The notes under the pieces: generated by a model
Told to the model about the DNA's origin: nothing
Database searches by the model: none
What the model saw: the letters and a program-made list of their open reading frames with translations, nothing else
In this document: piece by piece, positions 7,474 to 13,839 of the stretch
How the letters are laid out: each line of letters opens with the position of its first letter
How positions within the stretch are numbered: the first letter of the stretch is position 1
Made by a program: the position numbers and the translations under genes
Source: JACKPD01 sp034003145
GTDB lineage: Bacteria > Spirochaetota > Spirochaetia > CADAEX01
DNA length: 16,042 nt
NCBI GenBank assembly: GCA_034003145.1
Contig: JAVEZE010000051.1
Span: 1-16,042, forward strand
Reading direction: 5' to 3'

Positions 7474-9699
7474 TTAGTTGTTTTCGGTGGAAGCTTTTTC
7501 AGCCATTCTTGCCTTGACAGATTCAGGGATAACATAGCTTTTTGGATGTTTTTTGAAAACAAACTGTGAAATAATTACCAGCAGGATTATACCAACACCA
7601 GTAAATGTAGGAATCAATTTGGGCCGTATCATGAGAATTGCGCCCAATCCAAGCATTACCCTTTCTATCATGTATAACTTCCGCTTCATATAACCGGCCA
7701 TAGTTGATCCGAACAGTACAGCTCCGGTAATGGCAGTAAGTACTGTTAAAATTGTCCTTGAAGTAAACGGATGCTGTCCAATAAGAAGGTTTGTGTTAAA
7801 AACAAAGAGGTAAGGAACAATATAGGCAACCGCTGCGAGCCGTACTGCCGCAAAGGCGGTAGGCCAGAACTTGGCTCCCGCAATCGCCGACGCAGTGTAG
7901 GATGTGATCGCAACAGGAGGTGTAAGCTCTGACATGATACCAAAGTGGAAGCAGAAAAGGTGTGCTGCCATCGGCTCAACCCCTGCCTTAAGCATAATTG
8001 GAACTGTAAGAATTGTCATAAGAATATAGTTTGCTACAGTAGGTACACCCATACCAAGGATAAGACACATAACCTGAGTTATAATCAAAGTCAGGAAAAG
8101 ATTGTCCCTTGCAATAATAGAAAGCGCTGTAGATACCCTGGGAGCAAGACCTGTAAGTGTTGCAGTACCTACAACAAATCCGGCAATAGCTGATGGGATA
8201 GCAACAACAGTTAATGTCTGAGCTGCTGAACTGAGAACATGTGCCAATTTTTTAGGACCAAGCCTTGTCTCTTTCTTTATCATGGCTAAACCGACTGACA
8301 AAATAAAAGATGTAAATCCTGCCCTCATCGGCGTAAATCCAGCGATAAGCATATAAACAAGTGCAATAACAGGGATAAAAAGATAACTCCCGAAAATAGC
8401 ATCTCTCTTCCATGGCGGAATTTCACTTTTTTTAAGACCAATAGCTCCGATTCTGTGAGATTCAAAATGGATCATTGAATATACAGCAGAGTAGTACAGA
8501 GCCGCGGGAAGAGCTGCAGCTGCCATAACAACAACGTAACTGACTCCCAGGAACTCTGCCATTATAAAAGCTACTGCGCCCATTACAGGAGGAGTAATCT
8601 GACCTCCCATTGAAGCTGCCGCTTCTGTAGCACCGGCAAGATGAGCAGGAATACCTGTCCTTTTCATTAAAGGAATTGTTACAATACCGGTTGTAGCGAC
8701 ATTGGAAGTTGAAGAGCCGCTTATCATTGCGAAAAGGCTGCTTGCGACAACTGCCATTTTAGCAGGGCCGCCGACCATATGGCCGAACACACCGCGCGCG
8801 ATTTTCAGCAGTATTTCAGCAAGCCCTGATGCGTGAAGAGCTGCCCCGAAAAGGAGGAACATTGCTATAAATGTTGATGAAACTCCAAGTGGTGTTGACC
8901 AGAGTCCAGAGTCGGTCAGGATAAAATGCCTTATAATCATTGAAACCTGGAATCCCGGATGCCAAAAAACACCGGGGAAAAGAAACCCGAATCTGCAGTA
9001 AATAAGCATAAGCACACCGATAATCATAAGTGTATGCCCGATTGATCTTCTTGTTGCCTCAAGAACTGTAAGGATAAGGAAGAAGCCGAAAATCTGGTCA
9101 ATCAGCATTACTATACCAGCTCTTCTCATTATCACGTCAATAAAGACAGCGATATATGAACATGCCAAAAACGCGAAAACTATAAAAATATAGTCATACC
9201 ACATTGGAGAAGATTCATATGATTTTCCAATTGCTTTTCTCTTTTTAAGTGTAAGCATCCTCGCAAAATAAAACAGACTGAAGATTGCAACAAATGAAAC
9301 TACCGCGATAGCAGTAGTAAGAACACCAATGCTTTGCAGATAAAGGAAAAGAGAAGTCCAAAAACCAATTCCCAAAAGAATATACGGGACCCACGGTTCT
9401 TTATCAGCACCAAGGTTCTTGTTTGCTGAAAATTTCAGCATACAGATTACTATTGCAAGAAAAAGGTGCACTGCTCTTTGTCTTAATGCAATAAGAAGGC
9501 CAAAAGCACCTGTGTAAAGATGAAAGACACTCATTATAATTGCTATTGTAGCAATTATCTTGAGGCCAAGTTCGCCGGTATCTCTGTGGCCGGAGGTTTC
9601 TTTTTCAAGCTTTTTAGCCCGTTCTGCAATTTCAAGAGCTTCCTGTTTTTCCTCTTCAGACATACCTGATGTGTCGAGATTTATTAAATCGTCACTCAT
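7474..9699 (-). CDS. TRAP transporter permease, fused 4TM/12TM (DctQ-DctM type), copy 2
   Basis: This 741-residue inner-membrane permease has the same architecture as the product of 4446-6647: a cytosolic N-terminus starting MSDDLIN, a DctQ-like region and a DctM-like region with SGSSTSNVATTG, GGQITPPVMGA, GMGVPTVANYI and SELTPPVAITSY. It follows the TAXI binding-protein gene by 130 bp on the same strand and is very likely its cognate permease. The ATG at 9699 has an AAAGGA ribosome binding site. Differences from the paralogue are concentrated in the N-terminal quarter and the C-terminal tail. A 167-bp stretch (7814-7980) is almost identical in DNA to 4762-4928, while flanking conserved protein is encoded by different codons. 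Confidence 0.94.
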   Translation of the reverse strand: MSDDLINLDTSGMSEEEKQEALEIAERAKKLEKETSGHRDTGELGLKIIATIAIIMSVFHLYTGAFGLLIALRQRAVHLFLAIVICMLKFSANKNLGADKEPWVPYILLGIGFWTSLFLYLQSIGVLTTAIAVVSFVAIFSLFYFARMLTLKKRKAIGKSYESSPMWYDYIFIVFAFLACSYIAVFIDVIMRRAGIVMLIDQIFGFFLILTVLEATRRSIGHTLMIIGVLMLIYCRFGFLFPGVFWHPGFQVSMIIRHFILTDSGLWSTPLGVSSTFIAMFLLFGAALHASGLAEILLKIARGVFGHMVGGPAKMAVVASSLFAMISGSSTSNVATTGIVTIPLMKRTGIPAHLAGATEAAASMGGQITPPVMGAVAFIMAEFLGVSYVVVMAAAALPAALYYSAVYSMIHFESHRIGAIGLKKSEIPPWKRDAIFGSYLFIPVIALVYMLIAGFTPMRAGFTSFILSVGLAMIKKETRLGPKKLAHVLSSAAQTLTVVAIPSAIAGFVVGTATLTGLAPRVSTALSIIARDNLFLTLIITQVMCLILGMGVPTVANYILMTILTVPIMLKAGVEPMAAHLFCFHFGIMSELTPPVAITSYTASAIAGAKFWPTAFAAVRLAAVAYIVPYLFVFNTNLLIGQHPFTSRTILTVLTAITGAVLFGSTMAGYMKRKLYMIERVMLGLGAILMIRPKLIPTFTGVGIILLVIISQFVFKKHPKSYVIPESVKARMAEKASTENN
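7814..7980 (-). repeat. Near-identical 167-bp block shared with 4762-4928 (copy 2)
   Basis: This is the partner of the block in the other permease gene, with 3 differences in 167 bases, in the same frame and orientation. A plausible cause is recent gene conversion between the paralogues. Confidence 0.9.
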
Positions 9700-9735
9700 A
9701 AATTAATTGTCCTTTCTTCAAAAATATTTATTTGT

Positions 9736-9752
9736 TTCCTTGAACCAAAGAA
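9736..9752 (-). promoter_or_regulatory. Conserved hairpin between SBP and TRAP permease copy 2
   Basis: In the sense direction TTCTTTG and CAAGGAA flank GTT, giving a seven-pair RNA stem in which the one changed base makes a U-G wobble. It shares the 15-base AATTCTTTGGTTCAA with the element before the other permease. It ends 36 nt before the ATG and about 80 nt after the binding-protein stop. It could tune expression of the permease relative to the binding protein by affecting mRNA stability or translation. Confidence 0.6.
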
Positions 9753-9829
9753 TTAAAACCCTGTATAAGCAATTGTCCATTAAAGGTAAGTATTCAAAAA
9801 CATGAACACTTGCATCAATTATCAAAGCG

Positions 9830-10870
9830 TTATTTTAATAACCCTTTTTCCCTGTAATATTTTTCAGCGCCAGGGTGCAGCGGGACTGTCCCTTTTCCTG
9901 AAAGAGCATTATCAAGACTTATGTAGGATGACATTTCATGTACCGCTCTGATTAAATCCAGCCCCTCTCCATAAATGGTGCTGACCAGGTCATAAACAAT
10001 TTTTTCGCTTACTGCCTCATCCGCGATTATTACAACATCTACCGCAACTGTCTCTACATCTGATTTCTGCCCTGTATATGTCCCTGCTGGAATTACCCAC
10101 GGTTTATACCAGCTGTATTCACCAATAAGTCTTTCCCTCTCAACTCCTCCTACAGAAAGTATTTTCACAGGTATCCTTGCCGAAGTCTCAAGAACAGCTC
10201 CTGAAGGACATACTGTTTCATAGCCTAACGCATCCACAAGAAGGGCTTTGAAAGCCATTCCTTTTTCCTCTTCAGAAAGAGGATGCCAGTTTATATCTTT
10301 TTTACGGATATTGAAGGCTGCCTCAAATATCTCCTGCCATGTATTTTCTCCTGTCACATCTGCAACATCCAGCTTAACAGGTGAAAAAGTTTTTCCTTTC
10401 AGATCATATAAAGAATTTATACCGTTGTTTTTCTGTACAATTGCCTGAAAAACCACAGGGTAAAGATTTGTAACAAACCTCATGCCGGGGTACGGATTAC
10501 CGTTAAACCGTTTAATCCCCTGATATCCATAAGACATAACATTGGCTTCTGTAATCCCCAAGTCATATTTGCCGCTCTTCATCAGGGTTATATTATCTGC
10601 TCCGCCGCCTGATGCCTGAACCGCAATTATTGTATCGCTGTATTTCATGCACACGCCTGAGATTCGGGAAGCTGTAGGATACCAGCTGCTCTCAAGGCTT
10701 GAGGCGCCCATTACCGCATTGTGGTGTGCTGCGAATGCAATTTCGTTTTGCCCTTCCGGTAAACTATATTCTATTACAAATAAAAACAGGCACACAGCCG
10801 GTAACAATACCTTATGCAAAACCAACTCCCGATAGCGTGTTATAGAAACACATCTACCCTCTAAAATCAT
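9830..10870 (-). CDS. TAXI-family TRAP transporter solute-binding protein
   Basis: This periplasmic binding protein captures the substrate for the fused TRAP permease. The 346-residue product has a hydrophobic leader (KVLLPAVCLFLFVIEY, about 20-35) that fits a signal peptide or anchor, with possible cleavage before AHHNAV. Typical TAXI features are SSWYPTA near the mature N-terminus, AVQASGGGADNITLMKSGKYDLGI, NLYPVVFQAIV, DLKGK and the C-terminal PLHPGAEKYYREKG. The usual glycine-rich GxPGSGT loop after the DLKGK-type strand is replaced by SPVKLDVADVTGENT, so ligand contacts may differ from the glutamate-type members. The start is uncertain: ATG 10870 lies close to the predicted transcription start and lacks a Shine-Dalgarno. 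An in-frame TTG near 10819 has GGGAG at a good distance and would still keep the signal sequence. Confidence 0.85.
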   Translation of the reverse strand: MILEGRCVSITRYRELVLHKVLLPAVCLFLFVIEYSLPEGQNEIAFAAHHNAVMGASSLESSWYPTASRISGVCMKYSDTIIAVQASGGGADNITLMKSGKYDLGITEANVMSYGYQGIKRFNGNPYPGMRFVTNLYPVVFQAIVQKNNGINSLYDLKGKTFSPVKLDVADVTGENTWQEIFEAAFNIRKKDINWHPLSEEEKGMAFKALLVDALGYETVCPSGAVLETSARIPVKILSVGGVERERLIGEYSWYKPWVIPAGTYTGQKSDVETVAVDVVIIADEAVSEKIVYDLVSTIYGEGLDLIRAVHEMSSYISLDNALSGKGTVPLHPGAEKYYREKGLLK

Positions 10871-10888
10871 AAACTCATGTGTACTACC

Positions 10889-10919
10889 ATTTTAACGTCC
10901 TATTACCATGTTTTGTCAA
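10889..10919 (-). promoter_or_regulatory. Promoter of the TAXI-SBP/permease operon
   Basis: On the minus strand TTGACA (10914-10919) and TAAAAT (10889-10894) are separated by 19 bases, or 18 if TTAAAA is used. It has the same -35 context (TTCTTGACAAAA), the same spacing and the same trailing GG as the promoter at 7220-7250. The AT-rich upstream part (10920-10980) is also alike. Confidence 0.65.
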
Positions 10920-11094
10920 GAACTATTTTTAACTATTTTTTAATTGATTTCTTATATATCCAATATCTCTATATTGTTTATTATATAACTTTTTCTTGAA
11001 AAAAAAGGGTAAACCAGGTAAATCTGCGCCATATTTACAGTTTTTTATAAATTTATGATTGATTTTACAGACTTGCATGCTACAGGAGGATTAA

Positions 11095-11115
11095 AAGTTA
11101 TGCTATTCATAACTT
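11095..11115. promoter_or_regulatory. Perfect inverted repeat, candidate operator between divergent genes
   Basis: AAGTTATG and CATAACTT are exact eight-base complements around a five-base centre. They lie about 58 bp upstream of the -35 box of the aminotransferase gene. A Shine-Dalgarno-like AGGAGG precedes an ATG inside the left arm, but the ORF ends after five codons. Regulator binding or a short leader peptide are both possible. Confidence 0.45.
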
Positions 11116-11172
11116 AATATCATTAAAAACCATTTTTAGATAAATTATTAATAATTATCAACAGTACCGGGA

Positions 11173-11200
11173 TTGACTATTATCTTTCTAATGTTAAAAT
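11173..11200 (+). promoter_or_regulatory. Promoter of the PhnW-like aminotransferase gene
   Basis: TTGACT (11173-11178) and TAAAAT (11195-11200) are 16 bases apart, and a TG one base before the -10 makes it an extended -10 promoter. Transcription should start near 11207, giving a leader of about 54 nt. Confidence 0.7.
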
Positions 11201-11260
11201 ACAGTTACCCAATTTATATTGTTATTATTTTATTGTTATCATTTGACTAAGGAGAAAATA

Positions 11261-12412
11261 ATGGTACTTAAGGAACAAAAGATTTGTAAAACAGTAAAGA
11301 GACCTATTCTTTTAAACCCGGGTCCTTCAACTACAACAGAAACTGTGAAAGCCGCGCTGATTCAGGACGACATTTGCCACAGGGAAGAAGATTTCGCAAA
11401 AATTGTAAGGGAAATCTCTGAAGACCTTGTAAAGGTAGTCCATGGAAAGAACAGCGACTATGCGGCGGTTATTTACGCCGGATCCGGAACAATCAATATT
11501 GATGTCGCAATCAGCTCACTTGTACCGGACGGAAAAAAAGTACTTGTAGCAAATAACGGAGCATACAGCCAGAGAGCTGTTGATGTCTGCAATTTCTGCA
11601 GAATTCCAGTAGTTGATGTCAAATTTGATGTTACAGAACTTCCCGACATGGCGGTTGTTGAAAAAGCATTGAAAGAAAATCCTGATGTAGCGGTAGTTTA
11701 CATGGTACACCAGGAAACAGGAACAGGCCTTTGCAACCCGATCAGGGAAGGCGGAGCTCTTGCGCACAAATACAATGCTGTTTTTGTAACTGATACTACA
11801 TCAACCTACGGAATTATCCCGATGAATGTATATGATGACAATATCGACTTCTGTATGGCATCGTCACAGAAAGGGCTTAACGCATTCACAGGAGTATCTT
11901 TCCTTATTGGTAAAAGATCAGAAATTGAAAAAACAAAGAATTACAAACCACGTTCATACTATACAAACCTCTGGAGACAGTATGATTTCTTCCAGAAGAA
12001 CAAACAGCTCCATTTCACACCCCCTGTTCAGATTATCTATTCGCTTCAGCAGGCAATCAAGGAACATTTCGCTGAAGGGGAACAGGCTAAATACAAAAGG
12101 TTTATGGACGGATTCAAGACAATAAGGGAAGAAATGACAAGACTAGGCTTCCAGGATATTATACCTGTTGAAAAACAGACCGGACTTGTTGTATCTGTCA
12201 AATATCCAAAAGATCCGAAATTTGATTTTGTAAAAATTCACGACTACCTTTTTGCTAACGGTGTAACAATTTATCCAGGCAAGATCGCAGATCTCGAGAC
12301 ATTCAGGGTTTGTAACCTTGGCGCTTTGACACCTGCTGATATTAAAGATGCTTTTAAGGTTCTTGAAGATGCCCTTAAATCAATAGGAGTTTCAATTCCT
12401 GTTAAGTACTAG
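11261..12412 (+). CDS. phnW: Class V aminotransferase, 2-aminoethylphosphonate:pyruvate type (PhnW/AepZ-like)
   Basis: This is a PLP-dependent, fold-type I aminotransferase. The PhnW family exchanges the amino group between 2-aminoethylphosphonate (with phosphonoacetaldehyde as product) and pyruvate/alanine, in degradation or in synthesis. The 383-residue protein has LLNPGPSTTT (17-26), DICHREEDF (37-45), YAGSGT (72-77), HQETGTG (150-156), PLP-binding Asp178 (VTDTTSTYG), the Schiff-base Lys204 in SSQKGL, and YPGK...TFRVCNLG with Arg349, the family's likely phosphonate/carboxylate ligand. The SSQKGLNA segment is nearer to alanine-glyoxylate aminotransferases than to classical PhnW (ANK), so substrate identity is not certain. 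ATG 11261 is chosen for its AAGGAG six bases upstream. No phosphonatase (phnX) or PEP mutase gene is in the window. Confidence 0.82.
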   Translation: MVLKEQKICKTVKRPILLNPGPSTTTETVKAALIQDDICHREEDFAKIVREISEDLVKVVHGKNSDYAAVIYAGSGTINIDVAISSLVPDGKKVLVANNGAYSQRAVDVCNFCRIPVVDVKFDVTELPDMAVVEKALKENPDVAVVYMVHQETGTGLCNPIREGGALAHKYNAVFVTDTTSTYGIIPMNVYDDNIDFCMASSQKGLNAFTGVSFLIGKRSEIEKTKNYKPRSYYTNLWRQYDFFQKNKQLHFTPPVQIIYSLQQAIKEHFAEGEQAKYKRFMDGFKTIREEMTRLGFQDIIPVEKQTGLVVSVKYPKDPKFDFVKIHDYLFANGVTIYPGKIADLETFRVCNLGALTPADIKDAFKVLEDALKSIGVSIPVKY

Positions 12413-12432
12413 GGTTTATATCATCCGGGAAT

Positions 12433-12469
12433 CTAACAGTAATTCTTATGATTACTATTAGTTTTTTTT
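12433..12469 (+). terminator. Intrinsic terminator after the aminotransferase gene
   Basis: CTAACAGTAAT (12433-12443) pairs with ATTACTATTAG (12451-12461) with one mismatch and a seven-base loop, followed directly by eight T. It makes the aminotransferase a single-gene transcription unit. Confidence 0.85.
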
Positions 12470-12526
12470 ATTTCTTTGATTTTGAACGATTTTTTTACTT
12501 GCAAAATTAACAATTTCAAGTAATAA

Positions 12527-12555
12527 TTGACCAAAGCGTTAATTTACTGTTATTA
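12527..12555 (+). promoter_or_regulatory. Possible promoter of the small lipoprotein gene
   Basis: TTGACC (12527-12532) and TTATTA (12550-12555) are 17 bases apart and lie just upstream of the lipoprotein gene, after the preceding terminator. The -35 is good and the -10 is weak. Confidence 0.45.
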
Positions 12556-12622
12556 CACACACAATCAGTTTGATTGGGTTTTTTAAAAATTGATGGCTTT
12601 TCAAATGTTAAGAGGAGGATTT

Positions 12623-12928
12623 ATGAAACGAAAGTTATTTCTAGTCGTACTTGTTGCAATTGTTGCAATGATGTTTGTGGCTTGCGCATCAAGCGAATCA
12701 GCACCTGCTGATCCGAAAGAAGCAGAAGCTAAAGCTCTTTACGCAGAAGTACTGGATCTTGAGGCAAAATGTTTAGCAGCTGGTCTTGATAAAAAAATGA
12801 GCAACTGGGGAAGAGCGGAAAGCATCCAGTTTCTTGCTACTCAGTACATGGAAAAGAAAATGTATACAGCAGCAATGGAACCGCTTGGACAGGCAAAGGT
12901 TTATTACACAGGTTATTTAAAAAAATAA
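12623..12928 (+). CDS. Small lipoprotein of unknown function
   Basis: The 101-residue protein starts with positively charged MKRK, a hydrophobic stretch (LFLVVLVAIVAMMFVA) and Cys21 in a relaxed lipobox F-V-A-C, so it should be exported, lipidated and cut before Cys21. A short acidic Ser/Ala/Pro linker (22-30) leads to an about 70-residue helical domain rich in Ala, Lys and Glu. It contains ESIQFLATQYMEKKMYTAAMEPLGQAKVYY, resembling one or two TPR-like helices. ATG 12623 is chosen because of a strong AGGAGG four bases upstream and because the signal sequence begins there. It has its own promoter and terminator. I do not recognise the family. Confidence 0.85.
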   Translation: MKRKLFLVVLVAIVAMMFVACASSESAPADPKEAEAKALYAEVLDLEAKCLAAGLDKKMSNWGRAESIQFLATQYMEKKMYTAAMEPLGQAKVYYTGYLKK

Positions 12929-12945
12929 CTTTTTATTGTTATTTT

Positions 12946-12981
12946 AACAGGACAGAAACTACATTCTGTCCTGTTTTTTTT
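12946..12981 (+). terminator. Intrinsic terminator after the lipoprotein gene
   Basis: AACAGGACAGAA (12946-12957) and TTCTGTCCTGTT (12964-12975) form a perfect 12-pair stem with a six-base loop, followed by further T (12976-12981). The right arm lies inside the 3' end of the convergent gntR-type gene and encodes its last residues. Confidence 0.92.
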
Positions 12982-13717
12982 GGTACTTATATTCTCCTGA
13001 TTCAATCCTGAATCTGTATCTGTCCCCCCTGAAACAGGAATAAAGAACTTCCACTGGATTACCGTCTGAATCAAAAGAAAGGCTTTCCACCATCATACAG
13101 GGCTGAGGTTTTGAAAAGCCGAAAATTTTCATCTCTTCCTTGTCTGAAAAAACAGAACTTAAATACTGGGTTGATTTAACAAGATGTGTGTTAAACTCTT
13201 CAGTTAGTGTTCTATATAGCGAACCCTTAATTTCAAGGTCTTTAAGCCGGCTGAATCTATCATAAGGAAGATAACTGCTTTCAATACATACCGGTTCATC
13301 TTCAGCGTATTTTGTTCTCAGCGTATGAAGCACCTTGCTGCCGTAGGCGAGATCAAGAAGTTTTGCCGTCTTTTGCGAAGCTTCTATTATCTCTGTCTTG
13401 TTGCTTTTTGTATGCGCCCTGATTCCGCTGTTTTCCATTGATTCAGTAAAGCTCAAGATATTATTGAACTGCCAGATATATTCTACAGGGGTATTTCTTA
13501 CCAGGGTTGAACCGTGTCCCCTTCTTCTGACTACCATTTTACGCACTACAAAATCGTCAATCGCCTGCCTTACAGTCATTCTGTTGATCCCGAATTTTTC
13601 CGCTATGCTCTCTTCTGTTGGAAGACGCCCGCCTACACTTATTGACCCTTCTTTAATCTGCTCCTCAAGCCAATTGATTATCTTTACATATTTTGGTGTA
13701 TTATTGTCTGTACTCAT
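12959..13717 (-). CDS. GntR family transcriptional regulator, HutC/PhnF-like with UTRA domain
   Basis: The about 252-residue DNA-binding repressor or activator has an N-terminal winged helix (about 8-75) with GGRLPTEESIAEKFGINRMTVRQAI and the wing RRRGHGSTL. A UTRA ligand-binding domain follows (about 85-235), with PVCIESSYLPYDRF and a C-terminal strand GNPVEVLYSCFRGDRYRF, as in HutC-type members that sense small metabolites. The in-frame GTG at 13759 would add 14 lysine-rich residues not typical of the family. ATG 13717 is preferred, with GGGAG about 12 bases upstream. It is convergent with the lipoprotein gene and divergent from aspS. The adjacent PhnW-like aminotransferase and TRAP genes are natural candidate targets, but no operator match was proven. 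Confidence 0.9.
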   Translation of the reverse strand: MSTDNNTPKYVKIINWLEEQIKEGSISVGGRLPTEESIAEKFGINRMTVRQAIDDFVVRKMVVRRRGHGSTLVRNTPVEYIWQFNNILSFTESMENSGIRAHTKSNKTEIIEASQKTAKLLDLAYGSKVLHTLRTKYAEDEPVCIESSYLPYDRFSRLKDLEIKGSLYRTLTEEFNTHLVKSTQYLSSVFSDKEEMKIFGFSKPQPCMMVESLSFDSDGNPVEVLYSCFRGDRYRFRIESGEYKYQKKQDRM

Positions 13718-13795
13718 GGAAGCCAGCTCCCTGTTTTTTTTACATTTTACATTTTTCACTTTATATATAGAAAATAACGCTAAATTCCAATCATT

Positions 13796-13816
13796 ACAAC
13801 AGCTTGAACATGTTGT
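13796..13816. promoter_or_regulatory. Inverted repeat in the gntR-aspS divergent region
   Basis: ACAACA (13796-13801) and TGTTGT (13811-13816) are exact complements with a nine-base spacer, located between the two divergent starts. It is a possible autoregulatory site for the GntR-type protein. It is short enough to be chance. Confidence 0.25.
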
Positions 13817-13839
13817 TTTCTAATGATAGATTAATTCCC

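Larger units (their letters stand above)
10871..11260. other. Divergent intergenic region between SBP and phnW-like genes
   Basis: This 390-bp AT-rich region has no credible gene. It holds the leftward promoter at 10889-10919, A/T tracts to about 10990, an AGGAGG with a five-codon ORF near 11083-11117, and an inverted repeat at 11095-11115. It also holds a perfect 14-bp palindrome AATTATTAATAATT (11143-11156), the rightward promoter at 11173-11200 and the aminotransferase leader. Confidence 0.7.

Noticed and set aside
4893..8193. Two similar 82-residue plus-strand ORFs (4893-5141 and 7945-8193) starting MEAEKVCCHRLN
   Set aside because: Both lie antisense to the same conserved region of the paralogous permeases. 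Their likeness is explained by the paralogy and the near-identical tract; their composition (many Cys, His, Asn, Lys) is that of a shadow frame.
11219..11260. Upstream TTG start giving 14 extra residues on the aminotransferase
   Set aside because: ATG 11261 has an ideal AAGGAG, and the extension (LLFYCYHLTKEKI) is not part of the fold; the predicted transcription start leaves little room for it.
12590..12622. Upstream start of the lipoprotein (MMAFQMLRGGF extension)
   Set aside because: The extension is the translated ribosome-binding region; the signal sequence begins at the ATG at 12623 next to AGGAGG.
13398..13823. A 141-residue plus-strand ORF across the gntR-type gene
   Set aside because: It is fully antisense to the winged-helix/UTRA coding sequence, hydrophobic by codon reversal, and lacks a ribosome site.
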